From: Planktotalea sp.
Lineage (GTDB): Bacteria; Pseudomonadota; Alphaproteobacteria; Rhodobacterales; Rhodobacteraceae
Assembly (NCBI RefSeq): GCF_018607995.1
Contig: NZ_JABBAL010000023.1
Span: 1 to 64,000, forward strand
Direction: 5' to 3'
DNA: 64,000 nt
Shown: positions 36,660 to 44,888 of the stretch, piece by piece
How positions within the stretch are numbered: the first letter of the stretch is position 1
How the letters are laid out: each line of letters opens with the position of its first letter
Program-made: the position numbers and the translations under genes
Notes under the pieces: generated by a model
What the model saw: only the letters and a program-made list of their open reading frames with translations
Told to the model about the DNA's origin: nothing
The model's database searches: none

Positions 36660-37703
36660 TTACTCAGCAACGGCGCAATCATCGAGTTCATAGCCCGCTT
36701 CACGCCATGCACGTGCGGCAGCTGGGTGGTACTGCACTGGGTTCAAGCCACACATGCCAAGCATCGGATTGTCGAAGTTCACGCTATTGCCAAACGGCGC
36801 TTTCGCCTTAAGCTCATCCATGGACGCAACATAGGCCGACACCAAGTCGTAGACGAGCGTGTCATCCATATCTTTGTGAACTACGTTGCCACCAATCGTC
36901 TCAAACGCACGGAACGTGTCGTCCTCAGAGACAAATGACCAGCTATCACCCATAATCTCGCGCAATTCGTTGATGTCGATCTCAGACGGCGCAGAGCCCG
37001 GCGCTTGCATGTACTTTTGCATCGCTTCAGATTCATACGCTTCTTTCGGCATGGACCAACCGGTCATGTTACCCGCCGCTGCAACTGTTGTCAGACGTGA
37101 CCCCGGGAATAGCTCTGGCAGAACAACTGCATCAGGCTCACCGCCGGAAATGACAGAAGATGCTTGGCCCCAGTTGGACTGCATGCCCTCGTAGCCTTCG
37201 CCATCCTTTAAGCCCGTAACAATCTGAATCATGCTACGCGCATTCGTAAGCGCGCCCCCGCGTGGTGGACCGTTGAAGATCTTTTTACCTTCAAGATCAT
37301 CCCAACCATTCAGATTTTTAGAATCATATGCGAACAAGAAGAACACTCCGAGCGTTACTGGCGTAATCGCGCGCAGATTACCCGCAAGCTCCGCACCCTT
37401 TTCTTTGCCAAGCGATCCGTAAGGGCCAACCCCACGGCTCATCAGGAATGGTAGAATATGCGGCGTACCGGCAATATCAGTTTTTCCCTCTGCCACATTC
37501 TGGATCGAGTTGGTTAGTGTTTGACCTTCAGCAAGCTGAATATTCGCGATGCCAAGCGTGCCCGCGACCTCCGTCAAATGCGCAGGCGATAGGTGCACCG
37601 CACCACCCGGGCTTGCGGTTTCCGCGGTCAGGTTAACCTGCGCTAGAGCTGGCGTCGCACTAACAAGTGCGCCCACGACAGCTGCGATAAGTGAATGTTT
37701 CAT
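36660..37703 (-). CDS. TRAP transporter solute-binding protein, TAXI family
   Basis: A 347-residue periplasmic protein with a signal peptide (MKHSLIAAVVGALVSATPA, cleavage near LAQ). The mature part shows TAXI features: TETASPGGAVHLSPAHLTEV-like N-terminus, LEGKKIFNGPPRGGALTNAR, and AAARAWREAGYELD at the end. The start at 37703 has GGGAGG seven bases upstream. It is the first gene of the binding protein, TRAP membrane subunit, sulfatase operon. Ligand unknown; the neighbouring sulfatase suggests a sulfated or similarly esterified organic acid. Confidence 0.9.
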   Translation of the reverse strand: MKHSLIAAVVGALVSATPALAQVNLTAETASPGGAVHLSPAHLTEVAGTLGIANIQLAEGQTLTNSIQNVAEGKTDIAGTPHILPFLMSRGVGPYGSLGKEKGAELAGNLRAITPVTLGVFFLFAYDSKNLNGWDDLEGKKIFNGPPRGGALTNARSMIQIVTGLKDGEGYEGMQSNWGQASSVISGGEPDAVVLPELFPGSRLTTVAAAGNMTGWSMPKEAYESEAMQKYMQAPGSAPSEIDINELREIMGDSWSFVSEDDTFRAFETIGGNVVHKDMDDTLVYDLVSAYVASMDELKAKAPFGNSVNFDNPMLGMCGLNPVQYHPAAARAWREAGYELDDCAVAE

Positions 37704-37792
37704 AGTTTCCTCCCAAAAACCTTTTTGTTTGAAAGAACTATCATACAAAATACTTCACATGACAACTAATATTACGCTAGGCGCTGACTTGT

Positions 37793-38586
37793 TTATCCCG
37801 AAAGGATGAAATCAGCAGCCCGCCCTGCGATCGTCATCGTCGATGCGTTGGTATTGCCTAAAGCCAAAGCGGGCATGACCGATCAATCTGCAACCCTAAG
37901 CCCGTCGATGTCGTTGACACGCAGCTTCCATCAATCACAGCGCTTGGACTATCCGACATCTGCCTGCAGGATAAAAAATCTTGCGCGCTTGTTTGCGGAT
38001 TGGAACCAAGCAAACCTTTGCGCCCAAACAAATATTGCGCCCCATGCAAAACCGCGCACATCTTTCAATCTGCGCGTCACCGGTTTGCCCAACAGCAAGT
38101 GCCACCTCGATCAAACGTGTATTGTGGGATGTTTTGGGGTCGGCGCAGCCGCATTTAAAGGCCCGTCGATGCCATGAATTTCGTTACCAAGTTCCATATA
38201 ACGTTCTCGGCGCTTAAACACGGGCGAAACATCGACGCAAGACCGTCCTTGTCAGCTATGTTCACCCTCCCAATCGTTATAATAACGCGCTTGGGCACGC
38301 ATCCAGATCATCCCGTTGACGGAAATTGCTCCCCAAGAACACGTCCCTGCGGCACAGGAAACGGCGGATCCACAAAACTCAGATCAGGTTCTGAGACAAC
38401 CACCTCGACATCTTTGGATCGCAACGCTTTAAAGAACGTCGCAGGAATATGAATTTAGGGGTTTACCTCGCGACGCCCCCGTTAAACCAGCGCAACCTAA
38501 CGATCGGATCGCATGGCCAGCTCTGCGGCGAGAACACAGCCCGCAGCTCCACCACCAACGATCACATAGTCAAAATGCTGCATCAT
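37793..38586 (-). pseudogene. Decayed GMC oxidoreductase
   Basis: From 38586 the minus strand gives MMQHFDYVIVGGGAAGCVLA, a perfect FAD-binding start of the choline dehydrogenase/GMC family, then AELAMRSDR-stop, VNP-stop-IHIPATFFKAL, VVSEPDLSFVDPPFPVPQGR, and out of frame SVNGMIWMRAQARYYNDW. The C-terminus is also visible in a third frame: DIDGLRVAD-stop-SVMPALALGNTNAST before TAA at 37793. At least four nonsense codons and several frameshifts, and a total span half the normal 1.6 kb, show a deleted and inactive gene. Confidence 0.82.
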
Positions 38587-38619
38587 ACGCTTTGCCCCAC
38601 GCGGAAACTATCCAGCTTT

Positions 38620-38854
38620 TTTCAGACATTAAACGGCCTCGATAATGCGCGAGCAGGCCGATAAGCGGCAGCGACAAGCGCGCGTCAAATCGGAAACGGC
38701 CTTGCTCATCTTGATACTCACGTGTGTCCGAACGCGGTGCAAGGAAACGCGGCAAGCCCAAAAACCCCAACCGCCAACCCGCAACCGGCATGGCAATCCC
38801 TTTCTTATTTGAACTTATGTCCAGCACAAAATAGGGCAGACGCCATGATAACAT
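38620..38854 (-). pseudogene. C-terminal fragment of a DUF4166-type protein
   Basis: The frame contains MPVAGWRLGFLGLPRFLAPR, DTREYQDEQGRFRFDARLSL and PLIGLLAHYRGRL, which resembles the last 70 residues of DUF4166 domain proteins (often fused to a saccharopine dehydrogenase-like domain). The N-terminal body is missing, and the frame runs on into the GMC remnant without its own stop. It is probably a relic of a larger gene. Family assignment is from memory of the motif, so moderate confidence. Confidence 0.5.
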
Positions 38855-38911
38855 CCCTTATGCGCGTTCGGTTCAGAATGCGGCGAACCTAGGGTTGCGT
38901 CAACTCATAGT

Positions 38912-39637
38912 TCAGAGCGACAACGCCCCGACGCTACCACCCCCACACACGAATAGGTTTTGGCCGGTCACAAAGCTATTCTCAGGATCGCAAAAGAACA
39001 TAAACGCATTTGAAATATCACGCGTGGTGCCCAGACGCCCAACGGGAATTCGCTTGGCAAGATCAGCTTCACGCTCACTGCCTTTCGGGATGATGTCCCA
39101 GAAATTATCGGTTTGCACAGGTCCGGGCGAGACGACATTGACCGTAATCCCATGCGGTGCAAGCTCTAGGGCCCACGTGCGCGCCATGCCGATAATGCCC
39201 GCCTTCGTTGCGGAATAAGCGGTGCGAGTCGGCACGCCTAAAGCCGCGCGAGAACCGTTGAACATAACACGACCAAAGTGGTTGGCTTTCATGACAGGCA
39301 AAAAGGCCTGGAGCAGGATCAAAGGCGCGCCAAGATGAATTTGCGTGAGGCCCGTTAAATCAGACGCGTTCACCTCTTCCACCAGATTGGGCCAGATGAT
39401 ACCTGCGTTGTGCACAAAGTGCGTGACGTTGTGAGCGGCGGCAATCTCGCACGCGGCTTGCTCGGTTGCCGCAGCATCAAGCAGATCGACTTCAACATGA
39501 TGCAAACGCGCATCGGACCATTCAGGGGCACCGCGCGATAAGGATACAACATCGTAGCCCTTCACGATCAAACGTTGACCCAGATCAGCGCCAATACCCT
39601 TGCTGCCCCCTGTTATGACGGCGGTATATTTGTTCAA
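38912..39637 (-). CDS. Short-chain dehydrogenase/reductase
   Basis: A 241-residue classical SDR with intact motifs: cofactor loop TGGSKGIG at the N-terminus, VHNAGI, catalytic Ser in FNGSRAALG, YSATK (Tyr and Lys), and a PG motif. I place the start at the TTG at 39637 because it overlaps the upstream stop (TTGA) and GGTGAG precedes it; longer frames enter the cyclase gene. It is the last gene of the Rieske/CoA operon. In that setting it could be a cis-dihydrodiol dehydrogenase or act on a hydroxyacyl intermediate; neither is proven. Confidence 0.88.
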   Translation of the reverse strand: MNKYTAVITGGSKGIGADLGQRLIVKGYDVVSLSRGAPEWSDARLHHVEVDLLDAAATEQAACEIAAAHNVTHFVHNAGIIWPNLVEEVNASDLTGLTQIHLGAPLILLQAFLPVMKANHFGRVMFNGSRAALGVPTRTAYSATKAGIIGMARTWALELAPHGITVNVVSPGPVQTDNFWDIIPKGSEREADLAKRIPVGRLGTTRDISNAFMFFCDPENSFVTGQNLFVCGGGSVGALSL

Positions 39638-40407
39638 GTGCTCACCATCGCCAGCACGCGCGTCGGGCTGCCTGTGCCGCCTTTTATCTTCAACGGCGGC
39701 GCGATCAGCAACGCACCTGTTGCAGGTAATTGATCTAGATTGCACAAGCATTGCAGACCGAACTTACCAGCACCGTGCAGTAAATAATGCGCAGGATATG
39801 GCGGCACGTAATGCGATCCTTGCCCCGCGTCAGTGCCCACTGTTTCTGTCCCGAATCCGCGAATATCTCGCTCTAAAAATAGCCGAATTGTATCCGGAGT
39901 TGGCCCCGGTGAATGAGGGCCGTCCTCGGCCATATTGAGATACTGCGCACCACTGCGTTTCGACCAATCCGTGCGCATCAGCACCCAAGCATCTGCTGGG
40001 ATCTCACCATGCTCTGCCTCCCACGCAAGGATCACATCAGGCGTAAGTTCAAAATCATCATTCTCTGCCGCACCGGCTGAGCAATCGATCACAACCACAG
40101 GGCCAACAAAGACGCTTGGATCTATCTCGTCCACATCACCATTGGGCACATCCTTGCCCGACACCCAATGCGAGGGCGCATCAAAATGCGTGCCCGTGTG
40201 TTCGTTCAACGTCAGCTTGTGCCACTTCCAGGCAGGTCCACGATGATCATATGCGCTGACCTCTTCCATTCGAAAACGCGCGCATTGGCCAAACTCTGGC
40301 GGCAGGATGATGACCGGAAAATCAGGGTCTAACGTGTGGGTCAAATCGACGATACGCGCACTTCCCTCTGCAAGGGCTTCGGCCACATTTGCAATCACAT
40401 CGCTCAT
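39634..40407 (-). CDS. Cyclase-family metal-dependent hydrolase (kynurenine formamidase-like)
   Basis: A 257-residue protein with the cyclase/formamidase signature HTGTHFDAPSHW, a zinc-binding HxGTHxDxPxH motif, at about residues 70-81. TDAGQGSHYVPPYPAHYLLH near the C-terminus carries further metal and catalytic residues. Such enzymes open lactones or cleave formamides and some aromatic amides. Its start overlaps the DUF35-SDR gene and its stop overlaps the SDR gene, each by four bases. In this pathway a lactone or ring-opened intermediate is a plausible substrate. Confidence 0.87.
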   Translation of the reverse strand: MSDVIANVAEALAEGSARIVDLTHTLDPDFPVIILPPEFGQCARFRMEEVSAYDHRGPAWKWHKLTLNEHTGTHFDAPSHWVSGKDVPNGDVDEIDPSVFVGPVVVIDCSAGAAENDDFELTPDVILAWEAEHGEIPADAWVLMRTDWSKRSGAQYLNMAEDGPHSPGPTPDTIRLFLERDIRGFGTETVGTDAGQGSHYVPPYPAHYLLHGAGKFGLQCLCNLDQLPATGALLIAPPLKIKGGTGSPTRVLAMVST

Positions 40408-41654
40408 GATCCGCCCCCTGTCATCTCGCGTTCCAATAGCAGCGCATCAGCTTGCCAGCGCGCGTAAACATCGCGCGCAATATCCCCGCATGTGACCTCT
40501 TCCAAGCCATCAACCAAGCCGCTCACCACAGAGCGCGCAATCGTATTCGGTGTCACTTTGGGAGGTGGCAAAGGTTGAAACCATGCATCGCCTTCAACGG
40601 GGCCAATGTAAACATTCATCATGCGCATCCCGCTGCCTTGGAATTCTGCGCGCAAACTTTGCGAGATTGAGCGCGCGGCGGCCTGCGACGCCCCAAATGC
40701 GCCGTAGTTTGCATCCGGCGACAGCGCGCGCACGGAGAGGATATTCACAAAAGCAGCCGCCGAATTTATGCCATCCTGCACGCGTCCTGACATGGTCCGC
40801 CCAAAGCCTTGCGCAAGACGCATTAGGCCCAGCGCGTTCACCTCGAAACTGTTGCTCGCAAAACTCGTATCATTGTCCATGATCCCCCCCATGCGCACGT
40901 AGCTTGCGGTGTTGATCAAGATATCAATTTTACCCCCAATTTCCGCCGCAAGCTTTGCGACAGAAGACACATCCGTCACATCTAAGGGCAGGATCGACAC
41001 GTTCTCCATCCCCTCAAACTCCGCACGTTCCGGCCAAGCCAGCCACGCTTCTGCTTCACCGAGAAACACATGCGCGGCACCTGCGGACAGCAAGGCCCGC
41101 GTCAGCGCTAGAGCCATTGGCGCACGGGCATCGCTGATTAGGATGCGGCGATGCTTGGGATCACACGACATCGCCCGTAGCACAGGATCATCTTGCATCA
41201 CTTCACTTCCTTTCAGTGGCAGCGCAATCAACACGCCCTGCCCGGCTTTATCAAGTTTCAGTGCCATACGAACCGCATCTCCGCGACCAACTTCGCCGTG
41301 CAGATGACAGTTCAGTGTTGGACCAACCGCAAGCTGTACCGCTCCCATGCGCCACGGCATACGTTCGCGAAAATAAGGTTCGGGCGACACGCGGATTGTG
41401 GTTTCAGCCATCACGGTGCCAGCGGGATCGACATCCCGCCACACCAAATCTTCAGATATGCATTTCACACATGCATCACGCGGCGGATACTGGATTGCCG
41501 CGCACTCGGAACAAGCCTGCAATCCAAAGCGCCCTTGCGCCGCCATCACCCCCAAGCCTAGCGCTGCGCGGCTGCGTGCAACGGGAGGTAAGACAGGGAC
41601 CGTCGTGCGCTTTTGCGGGTCTTTCTTTGGCGGTAGCGTCAGGGGTGTTGTCAT
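40404..41654 (-). CDS. DUF35 OB-fold protein fused to a degenerate SDR domain
   Basis: A 416-residue two-domain protein. Residues 40-150 are a DUF35 (ChsH2-like) unit with a zinc ribbon of four cysteines (C48, C51, C62, C65) and an OB fold. From about 168 to 400 an SDR fold follows, but the glycine-rich cofactor loop reads ILISDARAPMALA instead of TGxxxGIG, NNAG is NTAS, and, counting 13 residues from Ser307, the catalytic Tyr is Phe320 and the Lys is Gln324. The SDR half therefore probably does not catalyse redox chemistry. DUF35 proteins pair with thiolase-fold partners; the thiolase-like gene is directly upstream. Confidence 0.82.
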   Translation of the reverse strand: MTTPLTLPPKKDPQKRTTVPVLPPVARSRAALGLGVMAAQGRFGLQACSECAAIQYPPRDACVKCISEDLVWRDVDPAGTVMAETTIRVSPEPYFRERMPWRMGAVQLAVGPTLNCHLHGEVGRGDAVRMALKLDKAGQGVLIALPLKGSEVMQDDPVLRAMSCDPKHRRILISDARAPMALALTRALLSAGAAHVFLGEAEAWLAWPERAEFEGMENVSILPLDVTDVSSVAKLAAEIGGKIDILINTASYVRMGGIMDNDTSFASNSFEVNALGLMRLAQGFGRTMSGRVQDGINSAAAFVNILSVRALSPDANYGAFGASQAAARSISQSLRAEFQGSGMRMMNVYIGPVEGDAWFQPLPPPKVTPNTIARSVVSGLVDGLEEVTCGDIARDVYARWQADALLLEREMTGGGS

Positions 41655-42820
41655 CTACCCGCCCCCTCGATCACAGCTGCCGCTGAGCAAAGGCCACGAT
41701 CATAATTGATCACCCCGAACCCAGACACAGCCGCCCGTTTAGCACCCTCAACCTGTGTCGGTCCAGCGGTGCCAGTCACTTGGCGAATCGCCTCGACCAG
41801 CCCTAGATAACCGCCCGCAGCACCAGCCTGTCCGACAGAAAGCTGACCTCCAGACGTGTTATGGGGGAAGCCTCCACCGATGGTGAGATCATGCCTGCGC
41901 ACAAACTCTCCACCCTCGCCTTTTGCGCAAAATCCGAGATCTTCGAATTGCATCATGCAAATCACCGGGTAGTCGTCGTAGGTCTGTAAAACGTCGATCG
42001 CTTCAGGCCCGTACCCCGCCATGCCCCACAACTCGTCAATGTCCACGGCCCAACCGCCACGCAGCTGAATAGGGTCGTCAGGAAACGCATTCGTGCGCTC
42101 TATTGTGGCGCTGATCCGCGCGTATGGCAGACCCTTCGCAACCGCCATTTCTTCGCGCATCATCACAAACGCTTCTGATCCCGCGCAGGGCATCACACAA
42201 TCAAATAGGCTGATCGGATCCGAAATCATCCGCCCGTCCATGTATTGCGCAAGGCTCAAGGGCTTCTTCATAATCGCCTGCGGATTGTGCAAGGCATTGG
42301 CGCGCTGTGACACGGCTATCTTGCCAAAATCCTCACGCGTAGCCCCATAGGTGTGGCAATAAGCGTCCTGCAAAAGCGCAAAGCTCGCGTTGGGGCCGCC
42401 AAACCCGTAAGGAAAGGTCGCATCCATCGAAAAGCGCGAAAAGGCCGATAGCAGGTTGCGAAAACTGTCGATCCGGTTGGTGTCCCCCGCAACGCAAGCC
42501 ACGATATCCACGTCGCCGCATTGCACAGCGCGCGCAGCACGACGCATGGCGGCCACACCACTCGCGCCGCCCATCGGAACCGTATCGAGCCAACGCGGTG
42601 AGATCCCCAAATGCTGCGTCAGACCAACGGGCGTGTCGGGCGCAAGCGTGAAACTAGAAACGGACAGGCCATCCAATTCTTGTGGTGTGACACTTGCCTT
42701 TTTAAGCGTTTCCCGCAACGCGCGGGCAATCCACCAATGCGCGCTCTCATTCGTATAGCGCACATAGGGCACAGACACAGGGGCCGTGAGCACAACGCCA
42801 TCATAAGGCAAACGCGTCAT
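41651..42820 (-). CDS. Thiolase-fold protein (SCP2-thiolase/Ltp type) lacking the nucleophilic Cys
   Basis: A 389-residue thiolase-superfamily protein. Where thiolases have the CxSG nucleophile, this one has GGASG (Gly at residue 85), and the C-terminal GHP-type His motif reads LSVGQAGAAGG after NTSGG. The overall layout (FGGPNASFALL, GSEAFVMM, GFGVINYDRGLCSAA) fits the lipid-transfer-protein branch. Relatives such as Ltp2 form complexes with DUF35 proteins and act as retro-aldolases on CoA thioesters rather than thiolases. The adjacent DUF35-SDR gene supports that mode. Substrate unknown. Confidence 0.85.
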   Translation of the reverse strand: MTRLPYDGVVLTAPVSVPYVRYTNESAHWWIARALRETLKKASVTPQELDGLSVSSFTLAPDTPVGLTQHLGISPRWLDTVPMGGASGVAAMRRAARAVQCGDVDIVACVAGDTNRIDSFRNLLSAFSRFSMDATFPYGFGGPNASFALLQDAYCHTYGATREDFGKIAVSQRANALHNPQAIMKKPLSLAQYMDGRMISDPISLFDCVMPCAGSEAFVMMREEMAVAKGLPYARISATIERTNAFPDDPIQLRGGWAVDIDELWGMAGYGPEAIDVLQTYDDYPVICMMQFEDLGFCAKGEGGEFVRRHDLTIGGGFPHNTSGGQLSVGQAGAAGGYLGLVEAIRQVTGTAGPTQVEGAKRAAVSGFGVINYDRGLCSAAAVIEGAGR

Positions 42821-44418
42821 GCAACGCTCCGCTTTTTCAAGTGGCGCGTGTCGCTTGTGGATGGGTCATTCACCAAGTGTGCGGCGAGCGCTTTCAAGGT
42901 TGCACGTTGCAGTTTTTGTGTCGCTGTGACGGGCAGTTCATCGACGAAGGCTACGTACCCCGGTGCTTTGTAATAGGCGAGTTGGCTTAGGCACCAGTTG
43001 GTAATCTCATTTGCTATTTCTGTAGTTCCGCGATCATGCGCAACGATGCACGCGAAGACCTCGTTCCCCCTCATCGCATCCGGCACAGCCGCAACCGCAA
43101 CGCTTTTGATATCGGGGTGGCGCGCCAGCACGGACTCAACTTCAACAGCTGCGATATTTTCACCAGAGCGTCGAATCACGTTCTTCTTGCGATCCACGAA
43201 ATACATAGTGCCGTCTGCTTCGCGGCGCACAATGTCGCCCGTATGAAACCAACCGCCCTCCCATGCCTCTGATGTGGCCGCCTCGTTCTTAAAGTATCCG
43301 GCGAAGAAACCTTTGCGCGGATTATCCCCCGCCGCGCGCACTAGGAGTTCACCGTGATCGCAATCTTGCCCCGCCGGATCAACCAAACGTGCTTCGACCG
43401 TTTCGTCGGGCGTGCCGATAGAGCTTTTCCCGATCACGCGCGGTTCGCGGTTGGCGCAGATCGTACCCCCCGCACCGGTTTCAGTCATCGCCCAGCCCTC
43501 GCTAAGGGGGATGTTAAACCGCGCTTCAAACGCGGCGTGGAGTTTGGGGTCAATGCCAGCGCCAAAGCCGAAGCGCACAGAAAGATCGCGATCCAGATCA
43601 CTAGGGTCTGCTGCCATCAACATCGAGGGCATCACGCCCAAATAATGCAAACAGGTCGCGTGGCTATCGCGCACATTTGCCCACCACGTGCGCGGATGAA
43701 ACCGATCCAGCACCGTCAAGCAGCCCCCCACACAGACCATCGCCATGAAGGAAAACGCCATCGCATTCATATGAAAAATTGGTAGCGGCGTGATCATACG
43801 CTCGCCTTTAGTGGTCAGCGCGCACACACCACTTGCGGTGCTATACCAGTGCCCCGCTTGGGTGAAATACTCGTTGGTCAAAATGCAGCCTTTTGGCTGA
43901 CCCGTGGTGCCCGAAGTGTAGAGCAGCGCCGCCTCTGGATCGCCGATCCGCTCAGCAATTGCATCCTGAGACACCGCAGTGGGTAACGCATCGCCAAGCA
44001 CCGTGACGGGAATGTTGACTCCCGCCTCTGCCGCAGCCTCGCGCAAGTCCTCAGCGCGGTTCGACAGGCTTACCGCCAGAACAGGTTCCGCGTGGCCTAT
44101 CATATAGGCGATTTCTGCCTTGCGCAGATCGGGGTTAATGGGAACCACGGAAATGCCCAACGCATTAAATGCAAGCCACCATAAGAAATAGCTGGGGCGG
44201 TTCTCAAGCAGCAACATCACGCGTTGGCCTTTGACATAATGCGCAGCCTCGATCTGCGCGATATAGCGCTGAATCAACGCCAACGCCTCCGCATAGGAGA
44301 TCTCGCCCGCTTCGATGCCATAGATCTCGGCGGTCTCTTGCAAGACATGCAAAAAGGGCCGGTCCGGCCACCGCGCCGCAGTTTGCGTAAACGTTTCAAA
44401 GACCGAAAGTACGCTCAT
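42817..44418 (-). CDS. Acyl-CoA synthetase (AMP-forming), CaiC-like
   Basis: A 533-residue adenylate-forming ligase. The P-loop-like motif is LLYTSGTTGQPKGCI, the adenine site is EGWAMTETGAGG, and the hinge/core motifs WFHTGDIVRREADGTMYFVD and KNVIRRSGENIAAVEVE are complete; the catalytic Lys lies in PVTATQKLQRATLK. It should activate a carboxylic acid as its CoA thioester. The start at 44418 overlaps the dioxygenase beta-subunit stop (ATGA). In context it supplies the thioester handled by the following thiolase-fold and DUF35 proteins. Confidence 0.93.
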   Translation of the reverse strand: MSVLSVFETFTQTAARWPDRPFLHVLQETAEIYGIEAGEISYAEALALIQRYIAQIEAAHYVKGQRVMLLLENRPSYFLWWLAFNALGISVVPINPDLRKAEIAYMIGHAEPVLAVSLSNRAEDLREAAAEAGVNIPVTVLGDALPTAVSQDAIAERIGDPEAALLYTSGTTGQPKGCILTNEYFTQAGHWYSTASGVCALTTKGERMITPLPIFHMNAMAFSFMAMVCVGGCLTVLDRFHPRTWWANVRDSHATCLHYLGVMPSMLMAADPSDLDRDLSVRFGFGAGIDPKLHAAFEARFNIPLSEGWAMTETGAGGTICANREPRVIGKSSIGTPDETVEARLVDPAGQDCDHGELLVRAAGDNPRKGFFAGYFKNEAATSEAWEGGWFHTGDIVRREADGTMYFVDRKKNVIRRSGENIAAVEVESVLARHPDIKSVAVAAVPDAMRGNEVFACIVAHDRGTTEIANEITNWCLSQLAYYKAPGYVAFVDELPVTATQKLQRATLKALAAHLVNDPSTSDTRHLKKRSVA

Positions 44419-44888
44419 GGAAGCAACTGGATATTGCGGAACGCGGCATCGCAATTGAGGATATCCACTCGCTTATTCGCAATCCGAAGCTTGCCGTCGA
44501 CAAGTGCCAACTCGTGCCGCGCAGTCAGCGCCAGTAGTTGCTGTTCATCAAGCCGCGTTTCCACGTAATGCATGGAGGTATTGGTCACAAAACGGTCCCC
44601 ATCCCTCTCATCTACAAAGGGACGTTGAATGACATGATGACAGCGACTTTTGGGTTTCTGGCTAAAGGTGCGCGCACCATTTAAACGCTCCACCCGCAAC
44701 TTCAGCATAAACATATCTTCATAGAGCAGCGACGTCTCGTTGATCGGATCGCTTTGCTTGTAATCCAGCGGCATCCAGTACTGACCATCGGCCAACCAAA
44801 GCGCGAGCCATTCGGTATAGCGCCCCTCATCCAACATGCGGGCCTCTTCATAGATGAAGTCGATCAATTGATCTTTAGAGACGCTCAT
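44415..44888 (-). CDS. Aromatic-ring-hydroxylating dioxygenase, small (beta) subunit
   Basis: A 157-residue protein of the Rieske oxygenase beta family (SnoaL/NTF2-like cone). It starts SKDQLIDFIYEEARMLDEGR, contains WLALWLADGQYWMP and the strand segments CHHVIQRPFVDER, and ends in KRVDILNCDAAFRNIQLLP, all usual for this family. It has no cofactors and stabilises the alpha3beta3 hexamer. It overlaps the alpha subunit gene and the CoA ligase gene by four bases each. Confidence 0.92.
   Translation of the reverse strand: MSVSKDQLIDFIYEEARMLDEGRYTEWLALWLADGQYWMPLDYKQSDPINETSLLYEDMFMLKLRVERLNGARTFSQKPKSRCHHVIQRPFVDERDGDRFVTNTSMHYVETRLDEQQLLALTARHELALVDGKLRIANKRVDILNCDAAFRNIQLLP

Noticed and set aside
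35683-36693. A 336-codon plus-strand frame across the TRAP membrane subunit gene
   Set aside because: Composition is His/Arg/Asn-rich, as expected for the antisense of a transmembrane gene; no motif is recognised.
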